A stretch of 12,367 nucleotides of DNA from Acetobacteraceae bacterium (GTDB taxonomy: Bacteria; Pseudomonadota; Alphaproteobacteria; Acetobacterales; Acetobacteraceae), in NCBI GenBank assembly GCA_019689515.1, contig JADGHI010000064.1:1-12367 (forward strand). The letters are read 5' to 3'. The first letter of the stretch is position 1. Each line of letters opens with the position of its first letter. Position numbers and translations under genes: made by a program. Shown here in pieces: positions 1 to 6,919 of the stretch. The notes below the pieces were generated by a model. The model did not search any database. It worked only from the letters and a program-made list of their open reading frames with translations, and had not been told where the DNA came from.

Positions 1-40
1 GGCGGGAGGGCTGCCGGAGCGGACGCGTTCGGGCTAGGCC

Positions 41-1002
41 TCACGCCGGCCGGAGACCGGCGGCGTCGGTGATCCGCCGGAAGGCCTCGAAGTCCTCGGT
101 GAAGAGGCGCCGGGCGTCCTAAGGCGTGCCGCCGAGCGGCCAGACCGTGGCATCGGCGAAGCGTGCGCGGACCTGCGGGTTGGTAAGTGCCTCGTTCGTC
201 GCGGCATCGAGCTTCGCGACGATCGGCTCCGGCAGGCCGGCGGGGCCGATCAGCGCGAAGTTCACCGGTAGGACGCTGAAGCCGCCGATCGTCGGCACGT
301 CGGGCGAGGTCGGCGCGCGTCGCGGATTGGTCACGCCGAGGAGCGCACGCGGCCCTCGCGCGCCGGCCTCTGCGCCGGGGGTAGCACCCCGACCACCACC
401 GGGACGTGGCCGGCGATGGTGTTGGTGAGCGAGTCAGACCCGCCGCGGAACGGCACGTGGCTGAAATTGAGTTCGGTGCGGACCGCAGCAGCTCGGCCTG
501 AGATGGTGGTGCGAGCGATGCCGGATGTGCCGACCTGCACCCCCTCCGGCTTGCTCCGCGCGCAGACGACGAGAGCGGCGACGCTCCGGATCGGCAGCGA
601 AGCGTTCACGCTCAGCGCGTTCGCCGCGCCGGCGAGGGGGGCGATGTTAGGTGAAGTCGCGCAGCGGGTCGCAGGTGACGTTGCGGCTGAACAGCGAGAT
701 CAGGCCATGCGTCGAATTGTGCGTCACCTGCCGCGTGTAGCCATCGGGCCTCGATCGCGCGACGTGGGCGCTGCCGAGCACCCCGGCGACGCCGGGACGG
801 CTGTCCGTGACGATCGGCTGGCTGTGCGTCTCACTCATCCGCTGGCCGCCCGCGCGGGCGACGAGGTCGGCCGAAGCGCCGGGCGGCCAGGCGATGACGA
901 TGGCGATGGGGCGCGAAGGGTAGGCCGCCTCCTGCGCCACCGCCTGCGCCGTGGCGAGGCCGCCGGGAGCAGCAGGAACAGGGCGATCTGCTGCTCTTGT
1001 AT
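41..1002 (-). pseudogene. decayed Bug/TctC-type solute-binding protein gene
   Basis: Read on the minus strand, pieces in different frames join into one tctC-like protein of about 320 residues, the family's normal length. A leader piece (IALFLLLPAA) starts near 1002. A second piece (about 960-650) includes YPSRPIAIVIAWPPG and RPDGYT, the typical N-terminal domain signatures. A third (about 646-340) has HVPFRGGSDSLTNTIAGHV. A fourth (334-122) has SPDVPTI and GPAGLPEPIVAKL. The last 25 codons (118-41) follow an in-frame TAG at 119-121 and end at TGA 41-43. Frames change near 960, at 646-650 and near 340. A good AGGAGGAGA (1008-1016) stands in front of ATA (1000-1002), where ATG would be expected. 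At least five lesions make this a real pseudogene rather than a sequencing slip. Intact, it would have been a periplasmic binding protein of a tripartite tricarboxylate transporter; it is divergent from the oxidoreductase gene beside it. Confidence 0.88.
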
Positions 1003-1065
1003 CGGCGTCTCCTCCTCGCGCGGGCGTCCTGGCCCGGGGGCGAGCCGGCGTCGAGCATCGCCTTG

Positions 1066-1077
1066 CGGCGCGCGCCG
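1066..1077. repeat. 12-bp perfect palindrome in divergent gap
   Basis: CGGCGCGCGCCG is its own reverse complement and lies in the 107-bp gap between the decayed minus-strand tctC gene and the plus-strand flavoprotein gene. It could be an operator half, but alternating G and C palindromes arise easily in DNA of this composition, so a role is only a guess. Confidence 0.2.
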
Positions 1078-1109
1078 GGTTGCGGGAGGTTGCCGCGTCG
1101 GGGGAGGGA

Positions 1110-2747
1110 ATGGCCGAGGTGGAGGAAGCGTTCGACCTCGTTGTGGTCGGTTCCGGCGCGGCGGGCTGCGGCGCGGCGCTGGCGGGCGCGGCGCTCGGGC
1201 TGCGCACCGTGCTGGTTGAGAAAGCGGCGCGGCTCGGCGGCGGGACGGCAGGCTCGCTCGGCGGGCTCTGGGTGCCGTGCAACCACCTGATGGCCGATGC
1301 GGGACTGCACGACGATCCTGCCGCCGCGCGGCGCTACATGGACTTCCTCGGCGGCGGCTATGCGCGGCCGGAGATGGTCGAGGCCTTCCTGCGCGCCGCG
1401 CCCGCGGCGCTGCGTGCCTTTGCGGAGGCCGGCGTATCCTTCCGACTGCTGCGCGGCCTTCCCGACCATTATTGGCCGACCGCCGATGGCGCGCTCGGCG
1501 ACGGCCGCATGGTGGAGACGCAGCCGATCCGCCGCGCTGCGCTCAGTGCCTGGGGCGACCGGCTGGAGGAGGGGGTGCACAACGACCCCGGCGTGAGCTG
1601 GGGCGACGCCATCGCTTGGGGCGGCATCGGGGCGCGGCATTCCTGGCCGGCCGAAGAGCTCGAGGCGCGGCGGCGGGATGGCCTGCTCGCCGCCGGCGCG
1701 GGGCTGGTGGGGCAGTTCCTGGCGCGGCTGCTGGCGCTCGGCGTCCCGGTGCGCGCGGGATTCCGCGCCGAGCGGCTCGTCGTCGAGGGCGGGCGTGTGG
1801 TCGGCCTCCTCGGCGCGGCGCAGCAGGGCGGCGCGGCAACACTGCTGCGCGCACGCGCCGGCGTGGTGCTCGCCACCGGCGGCTATGAAGGCAATCCGGA
1901 ACTCGTCTCCCGCTTCGAGGGCTATCCCGAGTGGATGAGCATCTTCCCGCGCTCGGTCGAGGGCGACGGGCTGGTCATGGGCAGCGAGATCGGCGCCGCG
2001 GTCTGGCGCGTTCCGAACAACCTGGCGATGCTCGTGGGCTACGCCATCCCGGCACCTGACGGCACGGGCGAGGTGTTCTTCAGCGCCGGGCTGCGCGGCC
2101 TCTCCTACCCGCACAGCATCGTGGTGAACGACGCCGGACGGCGGTTCTGCGACGAGAGCCAGTTCCAGCATGTCGTGGCGGCGCTGACGCGCTTCGACCT
2201 GAAGGCGCACCGCCACCCGAACCTGCCGGCCTTCATGCTGTGCGATGCACAATTCTTTCGCCGCTACCGCTTCGGCAACCGCCCGATCGGCGCGCCGGTG
2301 CCGGACAGCGTGGTGCGTGCGGACAGCCTCGCCGTGCTCGCCGCGCGCATCGGCGTGGACGCGGCGGCGCTGGAGGAGACGGTCGCGCGATTCAACGCCC
2401 ACGCGATACACGGCGAGGACCCGGAATTCGGCCGCGGCGCCTCGGCCTTCGCGCGCTCGACGGCGGGGGACCCGCACGCGGCGCACCCCAATCTCGGGCC
2501 GTTGGTCGAGCCGCCCTTCCATGCGGTGCGCCTGAGGCTGGGCGGCATCTCGGCGGCCGGGCTGCTGACCGACGAGCACGCGCGGGTGCGGCATGTGCGC
2601 GGCCACCCGATCCCGGGCCTCTACGCCTGCGGCAACGCGGCGGCGCCGACCGATGCGGGCTCGGGCTACCAGGCAGGGGTGTCGCTGATGCGCGGACTCG
2701 CCTTCGGCTGGCTGGCGGCCCGGCACGCGGCAGGCGCCGCGTCATGA
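1110..2747 (+). CDS. FAD-dependent oxidoreductase, KSTD/fumarate reductase-like
   Basis: A 545-residue flavoprotein of the FAD_binding_2 type. The N-terminal Rossmann motif is VVVGSGAAG (Gly14, Gly16, Gly19), with the ribose-binding acidic residue at Glu37 (VEK), followed by GGGTAGSLGGLWVPCN, the flavin-contact segment typical of 3-ketosteroid delta-1-dehydrogenases and fumarate or urocanate reductases. The C-terminal FAD segment is GLYACGNAAAPTDAGSGYQAG, with Tyr520 at the place of a KSTD active-site Tyr, but the usual PGPG after it is QAGV. There is no signal peptide or membrane segment, so it is cytoplasmic. ATG 1110 is chosen because GGGGAGG (1101-1107) precedes it and the Rossmann strand begins seven residues later; upstream in-frame starts would run into the antisense pseudogene. 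Its stop overlaps the next start (ATGA), so the two are translationally coupled. Likely chemistry is dehydrogenation or reduction next to a carbonyl; the substrate is unknown. Confidence 0.9.
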   Translation: MAEVEEAFDLVVVGSGAAGCGAALAGAALGLRTVLVEKAARLGGGTAGSLGGLWVPCNHLMADAGLHDDPAAARRYMDFLGGGYARPEMVEAFLRAAPAALRAFAEAGVSFRLLRGLPDHYWPTADGALGDGRMVETQPIRRAALSAWGDRLEEGVHNDPGVSWGDAIAWGGIGARHSWPAEELEARRRDGLLAAGAGLVGQFLARLLALGVPVRAGFRAERLVVEGGRVVGLLGAAQQGGAATLLRARAGVVLATGGYEGNPELVSRFEGYPEWMSIFPRSVEGDGLVMGSEIGAAVWRVPNNLAMLVGYAIPAPDGTGEVFFSAGLRGLSYPHSIVVNDAGRRFCDESQFQHVVAALTRFDLKAHRHPNLPAFMLCDAQFFRRYRFGNRPIGAPVPDSVVRADSLAVLAARIGVDAAALEETVARFNAHAIHGEDPEFGRGASAFARSTAGDPHAAHPNLGPLVEPPFHAVRLRLGGISAAGLLTDEHARVRHVRGHPIPGLYACGNAAAPTDAGSGYQAGVSLMRGLAFGWLAARHAAGAAS

Positions 2748-3589
2748 AGCGGCTGCTGCGTCGCTTCGCGGACCTGCCCTGGGGGCAGCTCCACTACTTC
2801 GAGGGCGGGGAAGGCGGGCCGGCGCCGCTCGTCATGCTGCACGGCGCGGGCGCGTCCGGACGGGGGCTGGCGCCGCTCGCCTCGGCGCTGGCGGCGACGC
2901 GGCGCGTGATCGTGCCGGACATGCCGGGCTGTGGCGACTCCGACCCGCTGCCGCAGGAGCGTCTGGAGATCGCGGATCTGGTCGCGACGCTTGCCGAATT
3001 CCTCGACGCACTTGGCCTCGCGCGCTGCGACCTGCACGGGACGCATCTCGGCGCGCGGGTCGCGGTGGAGGCGGCGTTGACCCTGCGGCCGACGGGCCGG
3101 ATCCGCCGGGTCGTGCTGGACGGCGTGGGATTCTATGACGACGCCTTCCGCGCCGCGATGCTCGCGCATGTGGCTCCGGAATTCGTGCCGGACCTCGATG
3201 GCGCCTACCTGATGCGCGCCTGGCAGATGTGCCGCGACTACTTCCTGTTCTTCCCCTGGTTCGAGAAGGACGCCGCGCATCGCCGCGCCACCGGCCTGCC
3301 ATCGCCGGACGCGATCCATGCCAAGCTCGTCGAGGTGCTGCGCAACGGCCGCACCTACCCGCGCGTCTACCACGCCGCGATCCGCTACCGGCTGGAGGAC
3401 GCGCTGCCGCGCATGACGGTGCCAACCCTGCTCGCCACCGCGCGCACCGACAACGTGCTGCACAACCTGCCGCGCGCCGCCGCGCTGCTGCCAGGCGCGC
3501 CGGTCGCGGAGACGCCGGGCGCCGCCACGCCGGAAGACGCCGCGGCCACGGCCGCGATCTTCGCGCGCTTCCTCGACGCACCGGAGTGA
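2744..3589 (+). CDS. alpha/beta hydrolase-fold protein with His at the nucleophile position
   Basis: A 281-residue alpha/beta hydrolase-fold protein. The oxyanion loop HGAG is at residues 33-36 and PDMPGCGDSD at 58-67 is the usual strand 4 region. The nucleophile elbow, normally G-x-S-x-G, reads G99-T-H-L-G103, so His101 replaces the catalytic Ser. Asp236 (TARTDN) fits the acid. The C-terminal segment where the catalytic His belongs (ETPGAATPED, 257-266) has no His. A classical Ser-His-Asp triad is therefore absent, while the rest of the fold is well kept and the frame is clean, so it is not a simple pseudogene. The start overlaps the preceding stop by 4 bp and the next gene follows after 10 bp, so it belongs to one operon with the flavoprotein and the binding protein. 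It may act by another mechanism, bind rather than cleave its ligand, or be inactive. Confidence 0.85.
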   Translation: MKRLLRRFADLPWGQLHYFEGGEGGPAPLVMLHGAGASGRGLAPLASALAATRRVIVPDMPGCGDSDPLPQERLEIADLVATLAEFLDALGLARCDLHGTHLGARVAVEAALTLRPTGRIRRVVLDGVGFYDDAFRAAMLAHVAPEFVPDLDGAYLMRAWQMCRDYFLFFPWFEKDAAHRRATGLPSPDAIHAKLVEVLRNGRTYPRVYHAAIRYRLEDALPRMTVPTLLATARTDNVLHNLPRAAALLPGAPVAETPGAATPEDAAATAAIFARFLDAPE

Positions 3590-3599
3590 GGAGAGAGCC

Positions 3600-4592
3600 A
3601 TGCCGAACCGCCTGTCCCGCCGGACCACGCTGGCTGCCGCGCCTGCTGCGGCGCTGGCCCCGGTGCTTGCCCGCCCCGCGCTGGCGCAGGAGCGCTGGCC
3701 GAGCCGTGCGGTCCGCATCATCGTGCCCTTCGCACCAGGAGGCACGACCGACATCGTCGCGCGTCTCCTCGCCCAGAACCTCCAGGAACGGCTCGGCCAG
3801 CCGGTGGTGGCGGAGAACCGGCCCGGCGCGGGGGCGACGATCGGCGCGCAGCTCGTCGCCCAGGCGGCGCCGGACGGCTACACGCTGCTGATCTCCAACA
3901 CCGCGTCGAACGGCATGTCGCCCACCATGTTCCGCAGCGCGCGCTATGACGGGGAGAAGGACTTCACGCACATCGCCATGCTGGCGCGAACCTCCTCCGC
4001 GCTGGTCGTCAACCCGCGCTTCGAGGCGCAGAGCGTGGCGGACCTGGTTCGCCTCGGCCGGTCGCGGCCCGGCGGCCTCGACTTCGCCTCCGCCGGCCTC
4101 GGCACCAGCACGCACATGCTCGCCTTGCGCATCGGCCAGGCGGCCGGTTTCCGCATGAACCCGATCAGCTACCGCGGCGCGGGCCCCGCGCTGACCGACG
4201 TGATCGCGGGCAATGTCGGCTTCATGGTGGACGGGCTGCCCTCCTCCATCTCGCACATCCGCGCCGGGGCGGTGAAGGCGATCGCCACGGCGGACGCGGA
4301 GCGCAACCGCCACCTGCCGGAGGTGCCGACCCTGATCGAGAGCGGCTTCCCGGGCATGGTCTCCTATTCCTGGTTCGGCCTCTCCGGCCCGAAGGGCCTG
4401 CCGGCGCCGATCGTCGAGACGCTGAGCCGCGAGACTCTCGCGATCCTCGCCATGCCCGCGATGCGCCAGCGTTGGGAGGAACTCACCGCGGAGGCGCCGG
4501 CAATGACACCGGAGCAGTACACCGCCTTCATCCGCGACGACATCGAGACCTGGGCGGACGTTATCCGCAAGGCCGGCGTATCCGTCGAGTAG
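3600..4592 (+). CDS. Bug/TctC family periplasmic solute-binding protein
   Basis: A 330-residue extracytoplasmic binding protein of the tripartite tricarboxylate transporter (TctC/Bug) family, at the usual length. The signal peptide begins with SRRTTL, a twin-arginine-like pair, then an Ala-rich core, with probable cleavage after ALA at residue 29. Family signatures follow: WPSRAVRIIVPFAPGG (33-48), TDIVAR, GQPVVAENRPGAGATIGA (66-83), APDGYTLL (90-97), ISYRGAGPALTDVIAGNV (189-206), LPEVPTLIESG (239-249) and GLSGPKGLPAPIVETL (260-275). AGGAG at 3589-3593 fixes the start, overlapping the previous stop. These proteins typically bind carboxylates or small aromatic acids. No TctA or TctB membrane subunit is in the window, so the partner transporter must be elsewhere or this is one of the many orphan Bug proteins. 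It is a different paralogue from the decayed copy at 41-1002. Confidence 0.95.
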   Translation: MPNRLSRRTTLAAAPAAALAPVLARPALAQERWPSRAVRIIVPFAPGGTTDIVARLLAQNLQERLGQPVVAENRPGAGATIGAQLVAQAAPDGYTLLISNTASNGMSPTMFRSARYDGEKDFTHIAMLARTSSALVVNPRFEAQSVADLVRLGRSRPGGLDFASAGLGTSTHMLALRIGQAAGFRMNPISYRGAGPALTDVIAGNVGFMVDGLPSSISHIRAGAVKAIATADAERNRHLPEVPTLIESGFPGMVSYSWFGLSGPKGLPAPIVETLSRETLAILAMPAMRQRWEELTAEAPAMTPEQYTAFIRDDIETWADVIRKAGVSVE

Positions 4593-4609
4593 CGCCGGAG
4601 CACCGGCGC
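4592..4609 (+). terminator. GC hairpin after the binding-protein gene
   Basis: GCGCCGG (4592-4598) and CCGGCGC (4603-4609) form a perfect 7-bp stem with an AGCA loop, starting on the last base of the tctC-like stop codon. No T-run follows, so it is not a classical intrinsic terminator. It could protect the 3' end of the first operon's transcript or slow polymerase before the promoter-like element just downstream. Confidence 0.4.
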
Positions 4610-4618
4610 CGTTCCGGC

Positions 4619-4646
4619 TTGCGGCCGAGCCGCCGCGCGCTAGGCT
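4619..4646 (+). promoter_or_regulatory. promoter-like element before the hydroxyacid dehydrogenase gene
   Basis: TTGCGG (4619-4624) and TAGGCT (4641-4646) are separated by 16 bp and fit a weak sigma-70-type promoter (TTG and TAnnnT kept). The surrounding words, CCGGCTTGC and TAGGCTGCG, recur before the LLM oxidoreductase gene at 7954-7990, which supports a shared promoter type. It would allow 4685-6919 to be transcribed separately from the first operon. Confidence 0.4.
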
Positions 4647-4684
4647 GCGGCGCGGGCGATCCCGCAGGACAGGCCGAAGCGCAG

Positions 4685-5743
4685 ATGAGCATCCCGAACA
4701 CGCCGCAACCCTGGCGTCTGGTCTATTTCGACTTCGTTCAGCACCCGGTGTTCCTCGAGATCCTGAACGCACGGCCGGAGGTGGAGGTGACGAAGCTCTC
4801 CTTCGCCGGCGATACCGCGGCGAATTTCGAGGTCCTGCGCCGCATGCACGCCTATCAGGCGACGTCGGTGAAGGACGACGTGCCACCGGCCTACATGGTG
4901 AACGCCGAGTTTCTCGCGCGCATGCCGAACCTGCTCGTCGTCTCCATGCACGGCGCGGGATACGACACCGTGGACGTCGCGGCCTGCACCGAGGCCGGCG
5001 TTCTGCTGGTGAACCAGTCCGGCGGCAATGCGGAAGGCGTGGCGGAGCACGCGCTGGCGATGATGCTCTCGCTGCTCAAGCGCATCCCGGAGAGCGACGC
5101 CTGGGTGCGCACCGGGCGGCCGCACAAGCGCGCGGATCTCATGGGGCGGGACCTGCTGGGCAAGACGGTCGGCATCGTCGGCCTCGGCAACATCGGCCGG
5201 CGCGTGGCGGAGCTGACACGCGGCCTGTTCCGCTGCCGGGTGCTGGCCTACGACCCCTATCTGGACGCCGCGACCTGCGCCGAGCGCGGGGCGGAGAAGG
5301 TGGAGTTCGCGACGCTGCTCGCAGAATCCGACGTCGTCACGGTCCACTGCCCGCGCACGGCGGAGACCGAGGGGATGTTCGGCGCCGCGGAGTTCGCGCG
5401 CATGAAGCGGGGCGCCGTCTTCGTCAACACCGCGCGTTTCGGCATCCATGACGAGGCGGCGCTGCACGAGGCGCTGGTCTCGAAGCACCTCGCGGGCGCG
5501 GGCCTCGACGTGTGGCAGCGCGAGCCGCCGCCGAAGGACCACCCGCTGCTCGCGCTGGACACGGTGATCGCCTCGCCGCATGTCGCCGGCGTCACCGAGG
5601 ATTCGCGTGCGCGCGTCGCGCAGATCGCGGCCGAGCAGCTCCTCGGCATCTTCGCCGGAGAGCGGCCGCCGCGGCTCATCAACCCCGAGGTCTGGCCGCG
5701 CTACCTGGAGCGCCGCGCCGCCGTCCTCGCGAATCGGGACTGA
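4685..5743 (+). CDS. D-isomer-specific 2-hydroxyacid dehydrogenase (NAD)
   Basis: A 352-residue member of the D-2-hydroxyacid dehydrogenase family, which interconverts 2-oxo and 2-hydroxy acids (phosphoglycerate, hydroxypyruvate and lactate dehydrogenases). The nucleotide-binding motif GLGNIG is at 166-171 and Asp190 (AYDPYLD) at the end of the second strand favours NAD over NADP. The catalytic set is complete: Arg251 (NTARFG), Glu280 (LDVWQREP) and His299 (ASPHVAGVTED). MHGAGYDTVDVAAC (88-101) and NAEGVAEHALAMML (115-128) are the usual substrate-domain and hinge segments. ATG 4685 is chosen because the family's first strand begins about ten residues in; the ribosome binding site is weak. The acyl-CoA dehydrogenase-like gene starts 3 bp after its stop, so they form one unit. 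The substrate is unknown. Confidence 0.93.
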   Translation: MSIPNTPQPWRLVYFDFVQHPVFLEILNARPEVEVTKLSFAGDTAANFEVLRRMHAYQATSVKDDVPPAYMVNAEFLARMPNLLVVSMHGAGYDTVDVAACTEAGVLLVNQSGGNAEGVAEHALAMMLSLLKRIPESDAWVRTGRPHKRADLMGRDLLGKTVGIVGLGNIGRRVAELTRGLFRCRVLAYDPYLDAATCAERGAEKVEFATLLAESDVVTVHCPRTAETEGMFGAAEFARMKRGAVFVNTARFGIHDEAALHEALVSKHLAGAGLDVWQREPPPKDHPLLALDTVIASPHVAGVTEDSRARVAQIAAEQLLGIFAGERPPRLINPEVWPRYLERRAAVLANRD

Positions 5744-5746
5744 CGC

Positions 5747-6919
5747 ATGATGGAATTCCGCCTCACCGAGGAGCAGCGCGCGCTGATCGAGCCCGTCCGC
5801 CGGCTCGCCCAGACCGCCTTCCGTGAGCGCGCGCTGCGCTGGATGGACGGCACCTTCCCCTGGGAGAACCTGCGCGACCTGGCGAAGCTTGGCGTGCTCG
5901 GCATGAGCGTGCCGGAGGAATATGGCGGCCTCGGCCTGTCGGTGTTCGAGAGCGCGCTGATCCTCGAGGAGATCGCCAAGGTCTGCTACCCGACCGCCAT
6001 GGCTGTGCTCGGCGAGGCCGGCGTGCAGACGCGGGTGATCGCGAAATACGCGCCGGAATCCATCCGCTCGCGCATCCTGCCGGCGGTCTGCGCGGGCGAG
6101 TGCATCCTCTCGATCTGCATGACCGAGCCGCATGCCGGAACGGACGTCGCGAACTACCGCACCAACGCCGTGCGCCGTGGCGACCGCTGGGTGGTGAACG
6201 GCACCAAGACGCTGATCAGCCGCGCCGCCGAGGCCGGCATGTTCGTCGTCTTCACCCGCATCGAGGGCAGGCCGGGGCGCGAGGGCATCGGCTGCGTGCT
6301 GATCGAGCGCGGCACGCCGGGCCTCGAGGTGACCGGCACCTACCACACCATGGGGGGCGAGAACCTGCACGAGGTGCAGTTCAACGACTGCGCCGTGCCG
6401 GAGGAGAACCTGGTCATCCGCGAGGACGGCTTCCGCCGCCTGCTCTCCGCCTTCAACACCCAGCGCTGCCTCAACCCCGCGATCTCGCTCGGCCTCGCCG
6501 AGGGGGCCTTCGACGAGACGCTGCGCTACGTGCGCGAGCGGCCGATCTTCGGCCGGCCCATCGCCGACTTCCAGGGCGTGCGCTGGAAGCTCGCCGACAT
6601 GTACAAGGACATCGAGGCGGCGCGCGGCCTGCTCTACCGGGCCTGCGCCACCGCGAACCCGTTCCCGGACCCGTTCCTCTCCGCCACCGCCAAGGTGTTC
6701 TGCAACGAGATGGCGATCCGCGTGACGAGCGAGGCGGTGCAGCTCCACGGCGGCTTCGGCTTCACCGACGAGTACCCGGTCTCGCGCCTCTACCGCGGCG
6801 CGCGCTACGGCTCGCTCGGCGGCGGAGCGTCGGAGACGCTGCGCGACCTGATCGGCAAGCGCCTCACCGGGCCTGACGGGCCCGGCGCGGACGGCATCCT
6901 GGGCTTCGGCTACTTCTAG
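5747..6919 (+). CDS. acyl-CoA dehydrogenase-fold flavoprotein without canonical catalytic Glu
   Basis: A 390-residue acyl-CoA dehydrogenase family protein of usual length. It has the N-terminal helical domain, the first signature CMTEPHAGTDVANY (124-137), WVVNGTKTLIS (148-158) in the beta domain, RPIFGRPIADFQGVRWKLADM (265-285), and LHGGFGFTDEYPVSRLYRGAR (333-353) in the C-terminal domain. Counting from the conserved RxxFG, the isovaleryl-CoA dehydrogenase catalytic Glu position is Gln239. Counting from YRxAR, the medium-chain type position (normally EGT) is Gly359 (GGASE). So neither known base is present although FAD-binding signatures are. From memory, a Gln at the first position is described for 3-sulfinopropionyl-CoA desulfinase, a member that does not dehydrogenate. 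ATG 5747 is followed by a second ATG at 5750; neither has a clear ribosome binding site, so coupling to the upstream stop is likely. Substrate and reaction are open. Confidence 0.9.
   Translation: MMEFRLTEEQRALIEPVRRLAQTAFRERALRWMDGTFPWENLRDLAKLGVLGMSVPEEYGGLGLSVFESALILEEIAKVCYPTAMAVLGEAGVQTRVIAKYAPESIRSRILPAVCAGECILSICMTEPHAGTDVANYRTNAVRRGDRWVVNGTKTLISRAAEAGMFVVFTRIEGRPGREGIGCVLIERGTPGLEVTGTYHTMGGENLHEVQFNDCAVPEENLVIREDGFRRLLSAFNTQRCLNPAISLGLAEGAFDETLRYVRERPIFGRPIADFQGVRWKLADMYKDIEAARGLLYRACATANPFPDPFLSATAKVFCNEMAIRVTSEAVQLHGGFGFTDEYPVSRLYRGARYGSLGGGASETLRDLIGKRLTGPDGPGADGILGFGYF

Noticed and set aside
44..62. CGCCGG/CCGGCG hairpin near the end of the decayed tctC gene
   Set aside because: Short 6-bp GC stem inside former coding sequence, with no T-run; expected by chance at this base composition.
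951..1109. Upstream extension of the flavoprotein reading frame
   Set aside because: It would add 53 Arg/Ala/Pro-rich residues before the Rossmann strand and overlap the antisense pseudogene. ATG 1110 has its own ribosome binding site.
831..2726. 631-codon open frame on minus opposite the flavoprotein gene
   Set aside because: Same shadow effect. The plus strand carries clear FAD-binding motifs throughout, while the minus product is Arg/Ala/His-rich. Only its far end touches the decayed tctC gene, in the wrong frame.
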